A DNA stretch of 64,000 nt, from positions 181,050-245,049 of the forward strand of contig LUCM01003962.1 in assembly GCA_008360955.1 (NCBI GenBank). The letters are read 5' to 3'. Position 1 is the stretch's first letter, and each line of letters starts with the position of its first letter. Origin of the DNA: Fasciolopsis buskii (taxonomy: Eukaryota > Platyhelminthes > Trematoda > Plagiorchiida > Fasciolidae). The notes beneath the pieces are model-generated. The model searched no databases and was not told the origin of the DNA. It saw nothing but the letters and a program-made list of their open reading frames with translations. Below, piece by piece: positions 47,698 to 60,589 of the stretch. A program made the translations under genes and the position numbers.

Positions 47698-50600
47698 ACG
47701 GACACTAATTTTTCCTTGGAACGGATATCGCTATAATTGGACAGCTGTAAAATTCAGGCAGTTACAAATTTGGAAAAGGATCCATTGTGTAGGCCAAAAA
47801 TATTCTTAGGTCATTAGAAGAGAAAGAATAGCACACCGATTGGCGGGAGATGAAAGAACGATAGAAGAATGTAGAATTGTACTACTTCAAAGTATATGGG
47901 CAGCTGCCATTAACGAAACTTTTTTGTTGTTTTCAGATACGAGTGGCAAAATTTCACCTTCCGGTATTGGGAGTTGGATGGAAAGGATATAATCCGATGA
48001 ATAATTACACTAGAACCTGTTGAAAATTAATCGCATATCAGGGCAGTGGACTTGTCCCAACCAAGTCTGTTTTTCATTCCAACTGGAGTCTTCTACTTTT
48101 CGCTCATTTATCTTTTTCATTTCTACCACTAGTGTTGCCTTAAAGCCTACTAGATTGTAAGTAGATTGTCGCAGACAATTGACAGTCTCCTAGGCAGTAT
48201 TTCGAATTGTTAGTTTGGAGAATTCGTGACTATTGTCAAACACTTTCCTTCTTGTTTCTACCGGTTTTTACAGGGCATCTGATGAAGTCCATGAAAATAA
48301 TTCTCTTTTTCTGCATGTGGACAATTTCGGAAGAAATCGATAAGATGATAACAACATGCTGCTCGAAAAACTGATCCATGTAGTTCAGTTTAACTGTTCG
48401 ATTTATGACCTTTGTCATTTGGGATGTTTCTCTGCATGACGTATCCCAATCGTCTGTGCTGATTAGATTAACTGCCCGGTTGGGAAAACTCAAAAACGTG
48501 GACAGTATTACCACTCAGGAATGTCAAGTTTTCCAAACTTAGGTAATTGTTATCTGGATGTAACGTGGAAACGTGAGCAAACTGTCAATTCGGATGGGGA
48601 AAGAAACCAAACTTATCAGATCAAGTACAGTAAGAAAGATGGAGAGAGAGAGCTACCCGACGCTTACATCGCCTGGAAACAAAGATCGATCCAATCAGAG
48701 TGGGGATAACCCCTCGAAGTTAATTTCAAGGACCTACGTCATGGTAACAATTAATGTGGAATCGGTAATTGGTAAAATACACGTATGAACTAATTAGAAT
48801 TATTTCCGACGATTTTCAGCATCTTGTTGAACGCTAATAACAAAAAATAGACCGTCGACAAAAGTCTCAAATTAATCACAGCTCGAACTTGCGTCTTACG
48901 GTTGTCGACCAGTCAGCAAGTAAATGTTTCTCTGATGGATTATTAACAAATGCTTCGGTTAAGTTGCGAGTTTCAAATGGGGCGAAATGGTGTTGCATCT
49001 CGTCAAGGTGACTGAAAACAGTGATGAACAACTGTCAGTTGCCTAGAGGCAAAGACGGAATTGAAAAATTTCACCTGAATCAGACAGTAACCGATTGGGA
49101 AGAACTAGGACCTGCTCTTGGTGGCGGTCATCAGTGACCACCCGCGTTTTCTTTCAGCTCAAATGAACATGAACATGGAACTTCCAAGCAGGTCATTTTT
49201 GGTTCACAAACAGCTCCCGGATTGTGGCCGATGTAAATTACCCACATTTAGACAGATCAGTCATTTTAACATTGAACAGAAACATTCCGTTTCTGTGCAC
49301 AAATTCAGTCACTTTCGCTTTTGTCGCTTGTCGCCAATGGCTAACTTTTGCAGGTCTCTTCACCAATTATTTAGAACAGGGAAGGAAGGAAGGGGGCAGT
49401 TTCATTGTTGTACTGTTTCCAGGTAAGTTGATTAACCAGCGTGACCCTTGTATTTTTTTCCTCTCCGGAATCGTGAGAAAAGCATTTTGTATATTGTGCT
49501 GACAGAATATGGTATAGATTCCGTACTGTATTGTCATTGTAAGTTTACCAATCTTTTACTTCAACAATGTCCTAACTATTGTTTTTTTTAGTTAAAGTAC
49601 CCTGTCTCAGTCGGGTTTATTCTGGAATCTCGAGGCCAAATTTGTGTTAAAAGCCAGTTCGTGCGTTTGAACTTTCATATAGGCATCATGTGCAAGCCCT
49701 GCGAGGCGCACTCAGATAAATCAAAACTACGTGTGGTAGGGCAGCATTAGTTTATATGAACAGAGGAAGCCACGTGTAACATTTGAAGTCGTACTTGGTG
49801 AACTTTTCAGTGAAATCGAGAAGCATTTGTTAAGGGTTCTTTACACTTGAGTGAAACACACGACTCGCCAATTCATTCGACAGCCCGCCAGATCTCGTTG
49901 AAAAGATTACATTGCATCTCCAAATGATATAAAAAGAAATTTAGAAATGTGCGAGAAAATTTGCAAATTAAATGAAAAAGAAAATCCAGAAAAGTCCTTT
50001 TTCTGTGGCTTCGGTCAAACGTGTTCCACAAACGTCTTGCATTGGAAGACAAACCAAACTTTATTAAGCAGATCTACTGAAAGGCGGGAGCATTTTCGAG
50101 AAAGGATAAGATGAAGTAAAATCAATTCAATTCTTCTCGAATTCATTTTCAGTCGTCATGATCATCATCAAGCCTTACGGACAAATCAACGGTGTAACCC
50201 GTCTGCTGCAGCTAATCATATTATACTGCTCGACGACAGTTCTTATTTAGGGGCGTATTTCATACGTTTAAAAGCAAAAGAGGAAACAGAACAACGTTCT
50301 TTAGTGTTAGAAACTAACCAATGAGATTTAATTCCACTTTATAGGGGAAAATCGATTTGGAAGATGGATAATGTATTCTGGAATAAGTTTACGATGCTTC
50401 CATATAAGTATCGCGAACACATCGTAAACTGCGTCTGCACACTAGTGCAGACCAGCTCGCATAACAAAGCAAAGTCTTCTGCTAACAAGCGCTTTTCCAA
50501 ATAAATAGACAAAAAAAATATAGAGTATTAAATTGAATCCGAAAGCAGATTTTTCAGTATTGAAATAACTGAAAGCAAACGAATTCGAGAGCCTGGAACA

Positions 50601-51246
50601 GACGAATGATTTTGTCCTTTCGCTAAATAGTACTTATGCACAAGAAGATCTGGAGAAGTATGGACAAAGTAAAACGCTTTGAGTCACTTAAAGATTTATT
50701 TGACTCGATATGATACGTGTTTTGACTTTTCCATCTGAAATGTACCTCTGCAACAGTGGGAGGAACTCGTGCGGGAACTTTCCGTTTTGTACCGCCAGTT
50801 AGCATCAATCAATGTCGTTAAGTAAACTGAGAGCTTAATTAAAATTAGAAGTTGTTTTTAGAGAGAAAATCATATCACAGACAACGAGAATTAGAATAGC
50901 GTCGATCAACATGCGAAGCATGGGGTTTTCTTTCGAAGAAAACATACGCGTTGTCGTCGTTGAGAGAGCTTTAATTTCTCCAATGTGACGACCCTGTGAC
51001 TGAGAGTTTTAGGCAATATTTTATCTACGATCTGCTTTGACCTTTCATTTTGTGGTAGTCCTTTTGCTGGAATTGTCTTATCAGGCTCAATATCTGTACA
51101 GACCTGCTTGTTCAGGCGTCTTTGAGAGGATTCACTTTCTACTGACCCTTGATGTTGAGCAGTTCTGTTGCAGTTTGTTTTCTCCTGTATCCTCGTATCG
51201 GTGTTGCCGTCTCTTGGCTCATATCTGCTATGTTCTATCGACTCAC

Positions 51247-51248
<2 letters not shown>

Positions 51249-51290
<42 letters not shown>
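51249..51290. repeat. (TA)n microsatellite, longest in window
   Basis: About 42 bp of uninterrupted TA. Confidence 0.95.
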
Positions 51291-51294
<4 letters not shown>

Positions 51295-53109
51295 ACAATA
51301 TTCGTCATTACCTGACCCTCTCAAGTTTATTATCCTGAGCTTCTGTCTACATTAGACAGCCAACGGCTTCGTGCTGTTTTTCCCGGACTGACGAACTCTG
51401 GTAAGCAACCTCACGATTCTTCGCTGTGCTTTGAAGGGTGCTGGTCGCTCCCTAACCAAAACAATCAGCCTAAACTGTTTTCTTTGGCTCAAACACAGGA
51501 TGAGTTAGCATAGATGCATGAGAAAGATGGGTTCGATAGCGGCTTGCGCTGTTGCTCTTGCGCCTCCGTGGTACGGATTCAACAGCCGTGACAAATGTCT
51601 CTGAATTGGAGTCCTTAATGCAAAGGGCGTATTGTCTTAATGACAGGATTTCATAAAATTCAACAAAATTGCAGAAAAACGTCTAGTTACGTAACACAAA
51701 ACAATCGTTTTCCTTCGTTTACTTTGTGACCGCATTTTGTGATTAATAAGCTTGTATCACACCCGAATTGAAAGTGGCAACATATGTATACATATGTATA
51801 CATGACTGTATATGTGTGTATATTTGTATGCTAGAATTTCTCTTGGTAAATTAAATGGTGGCACTCTGTTGTTGTATTTTAAACAGAAAGTTGTTGGCAA
51901 AAGTAGTAAGTAAACAGGTGTGACTTGAATAAAATTGTTTCCCTTTAAGTACTCGTGTTCGGATTTGGGTGTATCGAGTGAAACCGGGTGGGTCTGTTTC
52001 AACTTGATATTTCGAAACATTCTCGACCGGAATCAACTTTTGCCTGTGGCTAGCGGAATTAAAATAGTAGCCGTCTGAATCTTGCTTTTGCTGTGGAAAC
52101 TGGCCGCATTGTAATGGATTACACTAACTTGGCAACAGATATTGGTATGTTGTAATCACTCGCCACCGGTCCAGAGTGATATATACTGACACATTACAAA
52201 TTCCTAAAACACAAATTTGATTTACTGGAAACATTTTCTATACCGAGACATTTATCCGACTATTGAGTAACGATTTACCTACCAACAGAACAAAGTAAGT
52301 TGGCAAAGCGAAATTCATAATTGTTAGCTGACTCGAAAACTGAAGGCTGTTCATGGTCAGAAGTCTACAGCCGTAAACGACTATTGTAATCGTCAACTTT
52401 TATGGAAACATTGTCCCCATCAGAGTTATGTAAGATTGCGCAACCTCAGTGCAACACAGATTATCATTTCGTGAATCAGGAAGGTGATTAAGTTGAGTAA
52501 CCCAAGTGATGCATTAATTAACCCGAAGTCAACCGAACTATACTATTTTACACAAATTTAGGCTTGTAGATGTATGGGGTGGATATTCCGTCCGTGTTGC
52601 AGGTTGAACTAGCAATAGCAATAGTCGCGGTAATAATAGTAGCACTGGCAATATACAAGGGACTATCTACTGAACTTTCCCCATTGGATGCATTAAGCAA
52701 TGATTAAGGAAAATGGGCATATCAGCGAGTTTCCGGCGAATAACCATGAATTTTTACATGCAGCATGCATACCGCAATCAGTAGATTGATAGAAATTCAC
52801 AGTGACCGTATCAATTTTTCCATTGTTTTGCAAAAAACACTTTCAGACAAGATGCAGTCTTCATTAATCATAAATGTTCATTTATAGGATCAAGTATACA
52901 GTAATCTTCATTGTACGTTTCCGCTAAAAACAATCGTATGGTTCATGTGGAACTCGTGGATTTATATAAGAAGATAACAGCGTAAACAAAAGCAACACTT
53001 TTTAACCTGTTTCGATCGTGAATTAGGTAAGCCTTGGTCGACGTTAACTCCTCAGGATTGCGAAAGCTGTATGTTAGGACAAATCTTACTACTTCAGTGG
53101 AACACCGGT

Positions 53110-53177
53110 CCGGTTTTGGAGGCTGAAAAGTGGCAAAGGAACAAAAAAAATCTGCCACTGCAAGCCTCTAAAACCGG
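53110..53177. repeat. Strong inverted repeat / hairpin
   Basis: Arms at 53110-53135 and 53153-53177 are complementary. CCGGTTTT, then a G-T, GAGGCT, a small internal loop and AGTGGCA all pair across a 17-nt A-rich loop. It could be a foldback/MITE relic or a precursor-like RNA hairpin. No gene is recognised around it. Confidence 0.7.
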
Positions 53178-55254
53178 AGACAAGGTCATTAATCTAGTAC
53201 TATTAGACAATCCACTTTTTATCGATCAGAAAATCTAAACACATGTTCAACGTGGTGATGATGCCCACCTGATAGTGTATGGTATCTTGCACTCACGGCG
53301 CTAGCAACTCTCATCCTACCTGCAGTTTAGTCCTTCGCGAAATTCTTCTCGGTGGTAAAATCTCGGCTTAACATCGATGGGAACTCATCGGTAAAGTTTA
53401 GTTTACAAGGTAAATGGATGGTTACAGGCGGACAACGAATTCAGTCCACTTACGATTCATCCCGATTGCCTGGCTTATCTAGCGCACACTTGTCACCTCG
53501 GTTTCTAAGCGACAAAAGCAATTCCATTGCACAGCTTAAGATTTACTTAAGTGGATGAAGTGTGTGCGGCTATGGGCGTGGGTTTAGTCGTGTGCTTTTA
53601 CCTGAGCCGGTGCGTGAGAGACACTTGTACCTCGTTGCTTTCTACTACATGCATTTAACAGAAAAGTACATGCAATAATCAATTCAGTTGTCCTTTTACC
53701 TTCACGAAACATCGGAATAAATTGGTCCGTGTTAGTGAATGGATTCACCAGCTCCAGAACCAAATGTTTAACCGCTTTCCAAAGGTACAACAAACCGTGA
53801 TCGGATTGACAGGATGGTCGGATAAGAAGTGTGGTGGAGAATGACGCCGTTTGACGATGATGTTGATGTCAGTTCTGTTTAAGTTGTTAAATTCAACTAT
53901 CCGAGTATCCTTCGACCTAGATGATCTAGGGTTTGGGGTATTTTGACCGGCAAACATGAGTTACGGGAATCCAGTTTTGTAGACCGCTTGCGTCTGTTCC
54001 AAAATAACGACTTCTGATTCGTCTTTTCGCTAAGTACTATTCACCGAAAAGGTTTCGTAAAACTAAATTCTCTCTACCATCGTGTAAACATGAATAATGA
54101 CAAAACCATCTTCCCAATATGTGTGCATCTTTCCCAAAGTAACTGGAACCTGCAGACAGGCGGACTGATCAGTGTTGTTCGCAAACTGATAAATGGCGGT
54201 CCACAAGACACTTAAGCGCGGTGGCGAAGCAGCATGGGTAAACATGCGGGTATTTCCGGTCCTGTTAAATTTGCTGCGATTTCGACTGACCAGGTTAGGC
54301 CGGCAAACATTTATTAAATTTCTGCACCCAAATGTTGGTGGACGCGTGTCAACAGTTGGACGGTAGCAGGCAGCGCACTGGTCACAAACTTGATGACAGG
54401 GTCAAACAAGACAGTAGATTGCATCAATCGATTCGGTACGGTGGACTGGGACACAGAGCAGATTAACATGATACGATCGCTGTTGCATAATGACAAGGAC
54501 AAAATCAAAATCAACGATAAGTGTCAATGTTTCAAAGTTCAACTTGAGCCCATAAAGTTCAAACCAGTCATACCGAATAAACATGGTAAAACAAACTTAC
54601 ACAAGCGTATTTGCAAGGAAACAAACAATACAATTAATTAGTCGATTGGTTTAACCAATGCAATTTCAATGAAAGTCGAGAAGTTAAAACGTGTGGAATA
54701 GACTAGAAATCCTTAATTCTACAAGTGACTTTAGACAATGGGTAACTGAATTATTCTACTATTGATATTGAATCACATTTCACCGGTGTGCAACATGCTT
54801 TCAGATCAAGACTTATCATGTTATTGGTTCTTATATGCATTTGAAAAGACGATGGATTTTTGATCATTTATACCAAGTTTAGGGATCAAAAAAGATGCAA
54901 TGTATTCACAACTTCAACAAAGAAAAGTACGTTAAGACGGGGAAGCATCCAAACTGCAAGCGGTCTTATAGCTAAGGGAAAACTCTCACGAGAGGGATAG
55001 AGCGAAACAGAATTACCATATGCTAGTGTGCAGACAAACTGAGCATTGAACACCGAATGTAGAAAGGATGCGAATACAGTCCGTGTGAATTCACTCGGTA
55101 AGAAAGGGTGTGTGTCGGACAGACAACTTGGGATAAACTTACATAACACTGCAAAATGCGTGTTTGCGCAGGTGTTGTCAAATACAAGTCTAAATAGAAC
55201 ACAGTATCTGGAGATTTCCTTTGGGTCTAGTGAGGAAATGACAGACTTCTGTTA

Positions 55255-55673
55255 GAACATCGAGCAAATCTTCTGGAGAGCAGAAAAGTTAGTGGCGAAT
55301 AATGCAAGCAGGCGAGCACTTAAAGAGGCATGTGTGAGATACTCGGAACATCTGCAACCCTCAAACGAAGAAGGACACTTTTTAACTCTGTAAAAAATAT
55401 TGCTGAGGGGCATGAACGTTCCATATCCTCTAGTATCAATATCTATAGGAAACTTCACTGTCCCATATTTAGCACGCATTTTGATAAACCATGACCATGT
55501 TTTGCCGAATACCTGAGCTGCGCATTATAATGTGCGCTGATTTTTCCTCATTATTTTAAAAGATGATGAGGGTAATTTTTTCGTTTTTATTTCTTGCCCT
55601 CACGTTTTTGACTAAAATAAGACATTATTTTTCGTACGCAAAAGTTTGTTCAATACAATATAATAAAATACAA
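55255..55673 (+). pseudogene. Second jockey/CR1-like 3' end with the same tail
   Basis: The plus strand from about 55400 aligns with the minus strand from 58110 down to 57803. Shared blocks include atcaatatctat, gtcccatatttagca, ttttgacaaacc/ttttgataaacc, tacgcaaaagt, and a tail of caatacaata type ending near 55673. Upstream, IEQIFWRAEKL may be C-terminal RT sequence. It is a 5'-truncated copy in the opposite orientation to the nested one, 2 kb away. Confidence 0.65.
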
Positions 55674-56742
55674 AGGTTAGATAAGTGCAAAACTAAAGTC
55701 GATGGCTGTAGCAGAACAACAGAATATTTTACTGTACACAGGAAAGTCCAGTTGTGGTTACTAACGCATTCGATGTGCCTTCACATTTGGACGCATTCGG
55801 CTTCATACCAATAGATGCAGATCAACTTAGAATGTTTAACTAGCTTTGAACTAGTGGCGTGACCCTAGGTTTCGAGTGTCCACACCCAATAAAAACGTCA
55901 TCTGCATATGCACATGCAATGAAGGATGTCAGAATAGGAAGTTCCCTTGCGTGGAAAGAACAGAAGTAGATGGAGGAGATAACACTCCCACAGGACACTG
56001 TTATAGGCAAGCCTTGAAAAGTTGGTCACTTCGATGAAGACGTAAACCGAATTCGATTAGTGAATCTGTCAAGAATCGGCGCGCATACGCCACTACCCAT
56101 GTGGTTAGCCGAGAATAAATTAGGCTGAAGCCCAACGTAAAAGCTGCCGCGGAGAAGTAGAGGCAGTGTCGAGGGCCTGGTGAGTCTTGCCTGGCAAGCG
56201 ATCTAAGTAAAAAGAACCAAAAGAGCCGATTGGTGGCACTGGGATGCCAAATAAGGACATTGCCCCCAGTAGTGACCTACTGATCTGGCGAAGTTTTACA
56301 GAAGAGGTATTTGGGTCGATCAACTGGTCACAGGCTCTTCTGGGATGATTCAGCTGTCTTGCAGAAAGCACTTCGCCGTGCAAAGACTAGCGGTGAATCC
56401 TCGAGTAAAAAGGCCCACTTTGGACTGGGCGACCTGGTAGTACAACAGCCCACAACGCATTCAACCACGAATAAAACTGACCTTTGCGTGGACACTTCTG
56501 GCTCTTCTCTCAATTCTAAAGCGGCCTTCAACCGTAAACAGCTGTTTTTCTTGAACTAATTCATGTTATTTCTCTTTCCGCCATATTTTTTTACTGTCTT
56601 CGGGAACCGCAACCGGTCACCCTAGTGAAAGCACCATCGGAATAATCCCTGCCTCTATTTGTCTTCATTCCCCCTCAGACAGCTTTCGAGTCTCACCGAA
56701 GCCGCTTTCGCTGAGTGATATAATTCTTCGTTTCAGTACCTC

Positions 56743-57802
56743 CTCAAACTAGCCGCATTCAACGTGCGAGCAGTATAGACCGGCGGAGTTGTTTAGCCCG
56801 AGCAATGGAGACCGTAGCCACGTACCCAAGATGCTCACATTCAAGACTCCAGCTCTGTCATCTGACTGACATCCCATCTAGTCCTTCCGTGAAGTTTCCC
56901 ACACGTCTTTCTGGGGAATCTGAGGCTGCGTCCTCTGGGGTTGCTGGCGTTGGTGTGGCCCTCCCTGAGAGGGATTACTTGACTGGATCCCAGTGGACTG
57001 CCGGCTACGCGCAGTGAGACTTAGAGATTCGTACAAAGTAAACTGCCGTCGCTCTGATGGGTGCAGTGACTAGACTAACCATAGCGATGTAAGCTTAATC
57101 CCGATAGCGTCGAAGCTGCTTTTGTCCATCATCCTTCGTAGGTTTTACAACAAGCGTGAAGGATAAACTCGTGAGGAACAGGATGGGTTTACAACTGGTA
57201 GTGGATACATCGCTCAAATATTCACCTTCCGACAGGTGTTACTGCATCGTTTTTCTTTCCAGTGGCCAACAATCATTGGGTTCTTAGACATTCGCGCAAC
57301 CCTTTGACTCTGCTGTCAGGTCTGCACTATGGCGCTGATTGTTTAGAACTGGAGTACCCGAGAAGCATGCGTTGATCCTCAAAGAGTTTACCATCATACC
57401 TGGGGTCCGGTTAGGGTTTATGGCCAACTTTCTCCACTTTTCGTCGTCTCCAGTGGAGTTACAGCAAGGCTGCCCAGTATCACCATTTCGTTTCAACTTT
57501 TTCATAGAGGATGTTCTACGGGTTTTTTAAATGGTGAATTTGAACTCTTCCCAGGGAATAGAGTTTTTGACTTAGAGCAAGCCGTTGATGTCGCCTTACT
57601 GAGTGACGGTGCAATTCAAAGTGCCTTAGACCGCTTGGCGATTTAGTTCCCTAGGTTCGGGATGTGATTTGTACCTTCAAAATGCAAGGTGCTTCGGCAA
57701 GACTGAAACGAGCCTGTGCCTGCACTCACCCTTTATGGTGAGCAGTCAAAAGTACTCACTAGCTTCTGGTACTTCAGGAGCTTGATCAAATCTGGCGGAG
57801 GT
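56743..57802 (+). pseudogene. RTE-like non-LTR retrotransposon relic, 5' and RT part
   Basis: In shifting plus-strand frames I read endonuclease-type pieces (FNVRAV; IQDSSSVI near 56845; TRLSGESEAASSGVAGVGVA near 56905-56965; LLDWIPVDCRLRAVRL to about 57015). Reverse transcriptase pieces follow: SLIPIASKLL near 57090, EEQDGFTTGSGYIAQIFTFR near 57175, PTIIGFLDIRA near 57265, GFMANFLHFSSSPVELQQGC near 57410 and PSKCKVLRQD near 57675. These match RTE-clade element order. Frameshifts and stops interrupt it. The position of the catalytic Y-A-D-D box reads QAVDV, so it is dead. Most of the endonuclease-RT linker is deleted around 57030. The reading is broken at 57803 by a minus-strand insertion. 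Confidence 0.75.
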
Positions 57803-57830
57803 ACTGTATTGCATTGTATTGTATTGTATA
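57803..57830 (+). repeat. (TTGTA)n tail at nested insertion junction
   Basis: Pentamer repeat of attgt type. It is the reverse complement of the 3' tail of the minus-strand jockey/CR1-like element and abuts the RTE-like coding text at the insertion point. Confidence 0.8.
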
Positions 57831-58930
57831 GACTTTTGCGTACAAAAATTATGTCGCATTTCAGTCAAAAAATTAAGGGTAAAATATGAAATGGGGAAGA
57901 AATTAATAAATAAAAAAATGCACTCATCGCCCCGTAAATAATATAAAAGAACTCATCCAGGAATAATCATGACGGATTAGGACAGGGTGCTCAGGATTTC
58001 GGCTGAAACCCGGTCACGGTTTGTCAAAATTTATGCTAAATATGGGACCGTGGAGTTCCCATAGATATTGATTCTGGAGGGTATGGAACGAAAATCGGAT
58101 CATGTAGAAATATGAGAGCGACACTTTGAAGAATCGTTGTTCAAGGGATGCGTGGAATCTGACAGTATTCTGTGAGCAAATTTCTCACATGTTGATAAGT
58201 GTTGATCACAGAGATTAAGGGATAATTCAGTTAGTGGTATGAAGGATACCCGGCTAATAATTGATAGTCTTTTTTAAGTAAACCTGGAAAAATGACGGGA
58301 GGGCAGTAAAGAAGGATTGAAAAAAAAACACGTTGGTATACAAATCGGGAGATGGTGTTTTGTTTCACCTTGTAGCGCCGAAGCTTCCTGATTTGAACTG
58401 ACAGCCGTCGCAGATTCTTTACGCAGGTAGAAATCTGAGTAGTCCACTTCAGATTTTTGTCAATAGTAACTCCTAGATATTCCACAGAATCAATCCTGGT
58501 AAGTTTTTGAGTTGATGGAAGACGTTTCCGATGGGTAGGCTAATCAAAAGAGAGAGAGGGAACAGACATTCGAAACATTAAAATGTGTTTAGATTTAAAG
58601 CAGCTCGTGCAGAGAAATCGTAAACAGAAGATTAGGTTGTTGGATATCTTTTGAAATCATCGAACTTGTTCCGAAACGGCTAGCGAGAGGCAACTATCAT
58701 CACATTTTTTAACTTAATCGTATGGACAAGATTCGACATAGATAAGTCTCATGTAAGCACGAAAAAAGAAACGTAGTAATGACCGAGAAACCAGCACCCG
58801 TAGCATCTTCTGAGTTGTAATCAAGGTTTCGATCTGACGTCTCCTATTCCTGTGCAACCTGGGTTCGGTGAGTAAACTAAAGCACACAGCCCTGCTAACA
58901 ATGAACTGCGACAACCAAACGTTCTCAGGT
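57803..58930 (-). pseudogene. Jockey/CR1-like non-LTR element, RT and 3' end, nested insertion
   Basis: On the minus strand: SCPYDKVKKCDDSCLSLAVS near 58725-58665, EYLGVTIDKNLKWTTQI near 58483, LRRLSVQIRKLRRYKVKQNT, then ILLYCPPVIFPGLLKKDYQL to about 58270. This is the region from the RT active site through the thumb to the C-terminus. It continues CDQHLSTCEKFAHRILSDST in another frame and ends in a short (ACAAT)n tail at 57829-57803. The active-site box is decayed. The insertion probably extends to about 59890, where the RTE-like reading resumes, but I recognise little in 58930-59890. Confidence 0.7.
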
Positions 58931-59899
58931 TACGATAGAACACAGACCGTTTGAAACTGAGATCATCAGACGAATAGTCACAGGAAGGCGCATCCACAGT
59001 TTCATTTGCAACTTTTCAGGCTTACACATCGGGTGAATTGAGGAGCATACAGATCAAAATGGACCTGTTATATGATAGGCAAACTGAAAAAGCGGTCGTT
59101 TTAGAGACACCTATAAAAAAGCCAGGCTCTAGCTTATAACACTTCTCCCCAGTTTAAACGGAACGTTAAGCAGATTGGGGCGAAACGAAGACAGCAGTAG
59201 AAAAACAATTTGGTCCAGATGGCCAATAACAGACGTTAGTCCAGCAGTTCAGGGATGAAGAGATTAATTATGTTTCATCAATAAGTATGTATCCGTTAAA
59301 GCCACTAGCACACGCCTGTAAAAGAGTAGAACTGTCAGGACCAACCCTCTGTGGAATTTTTATGGTGCGGGAGAAGGCGATACCTAGCTCTCTAGTGAGT
59401 TTGTAACTATCATATCATCACAGACAAAATTAATGACCGTGTTATACGTGTGAAACATTGTTGAAAGCATGATCATGATGCTATTCGTACCATCCCGCAG
59501 AAGTTTTCTTTTGCTTCTTTCATCTTCCTACACACCGAGTCGAATGTCTTCCATTAGGGAATCGATTATTTGCTACGGCTCAAGAGATGGCTGGCTAATG
59601 TCATGTTGAAGTATTGGACTTCCGCTTTTATCATAGTTGGTATAATGTACCACTGCCTTGAGTTATACGAGATATGTAGAAGTGCTCCTTGCATCTTCTT
59701 AGAGGTTTAAGTGCTGGGGATTATGTCTATCTGAGACGAAGTTCAGCAAATATGCATGTTCGTCTCTGGTTTTTGAAAAGTGAAATGTCATTAGGGTTAA
59801 ATAGAGAAACGGCTGGGAGTTCGGTCACAGAAACGAATTGTTCGAAAGCTGGGCCAATTCATTAACTTAACAAAACTTTTGGCTTCAACTAATCGGACA

Positions 59900-60395
59900 T
59901 CCGCATCCCTCAAGGTAAGGCCTTGACATTATCCGGCATATGCTATATACCTGCTATGCTTGATGAGATGCCGAACTTTCTGCGTGCCGACCACCGATTT
60001 ACTGGCTCGATTCTCCGTTTCCGAAGCAACTATCTGAGTCTGTGGTCATTACTGGGGGCGGAATGACAAGGTTCGTTATCATATGTTGGGTGCAGACAGT
60101 CATTCTCTGACTGGAATAATCGCTCTTCGCTGACGTGGACACGTGTTGCGTAAGCCTTCCTATTGCCTACCTATTCGTGCTCCATTTCCATGATCCGGGC
60201 TGGAATAAGCAACGTGGCCATCTTATTATAACTCAGCGCAGAGGTATGAAGAAGTTAGCTTCGGCTTTGGCCTCGGCTGGTGCTCCCAATCTTCCTGTTT
60301 GTGACCCATGAGATGACGATTGTTGTTGATTAAAGAAGCCAACAGATATGGCTAAGAATCAAAGGGAGGGGCTTGAATGCTGTGTGACCTGTCAG
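59900..60395 (+). pseudogene. RTE-like relic, C-terminal part, resumed after insertion
   Basis: The RTE-like reading picks up again on the plus strand: ADHRFTGSILRF near 59990, VRYHMLGADSHSLTGIIALR near 60075-60130, RGHVLRKPSYCLPIRAPF to about 60190, RYEEV near 60240, then DMAKNQREGLECC near 60345-60385. This is the usual C-terminal order downstream of RT in RTE-type elements. Together with 56743-57802 it forms one old element split by a younger one. Several stops and frameshifts are present. Confidence 0.65.
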
Positions 60396-60567
60396 TGGAA
60401 CTTAATCCACATAAAACGAATTCAAAAAACAACCGAAAAATCACAAAATATATAGGACGGAAACAGTTGGTTTGTTATAGTTTGCCAGTCTCTTAATTTT
60501 TTACCTCCTGCGAAGTCTCGTCTACATGTTGTCGTGTTGGCGTCATAGTTGTTTTCAAGCCGGCCGA

Positions 60568-60589
60568 TATATATATATATATATATATA
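60568..60589. repeat. (TA)n microsatellite
   Basis: TA tract of about 22 bp, shortly after the end of the RTE-like relic. Confidence 0.9.

Larger units (their letters stand above)
43417..55254. other. Gene-poor stretch
   Basis: It holds the TG-repeat block at 45.8-46.3 kb, the SINE at 47.6 kb, the TA tract at 51.2 kb and the hairpin at 53.1 kb. I recognise no exon. Confidence 0.4.
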
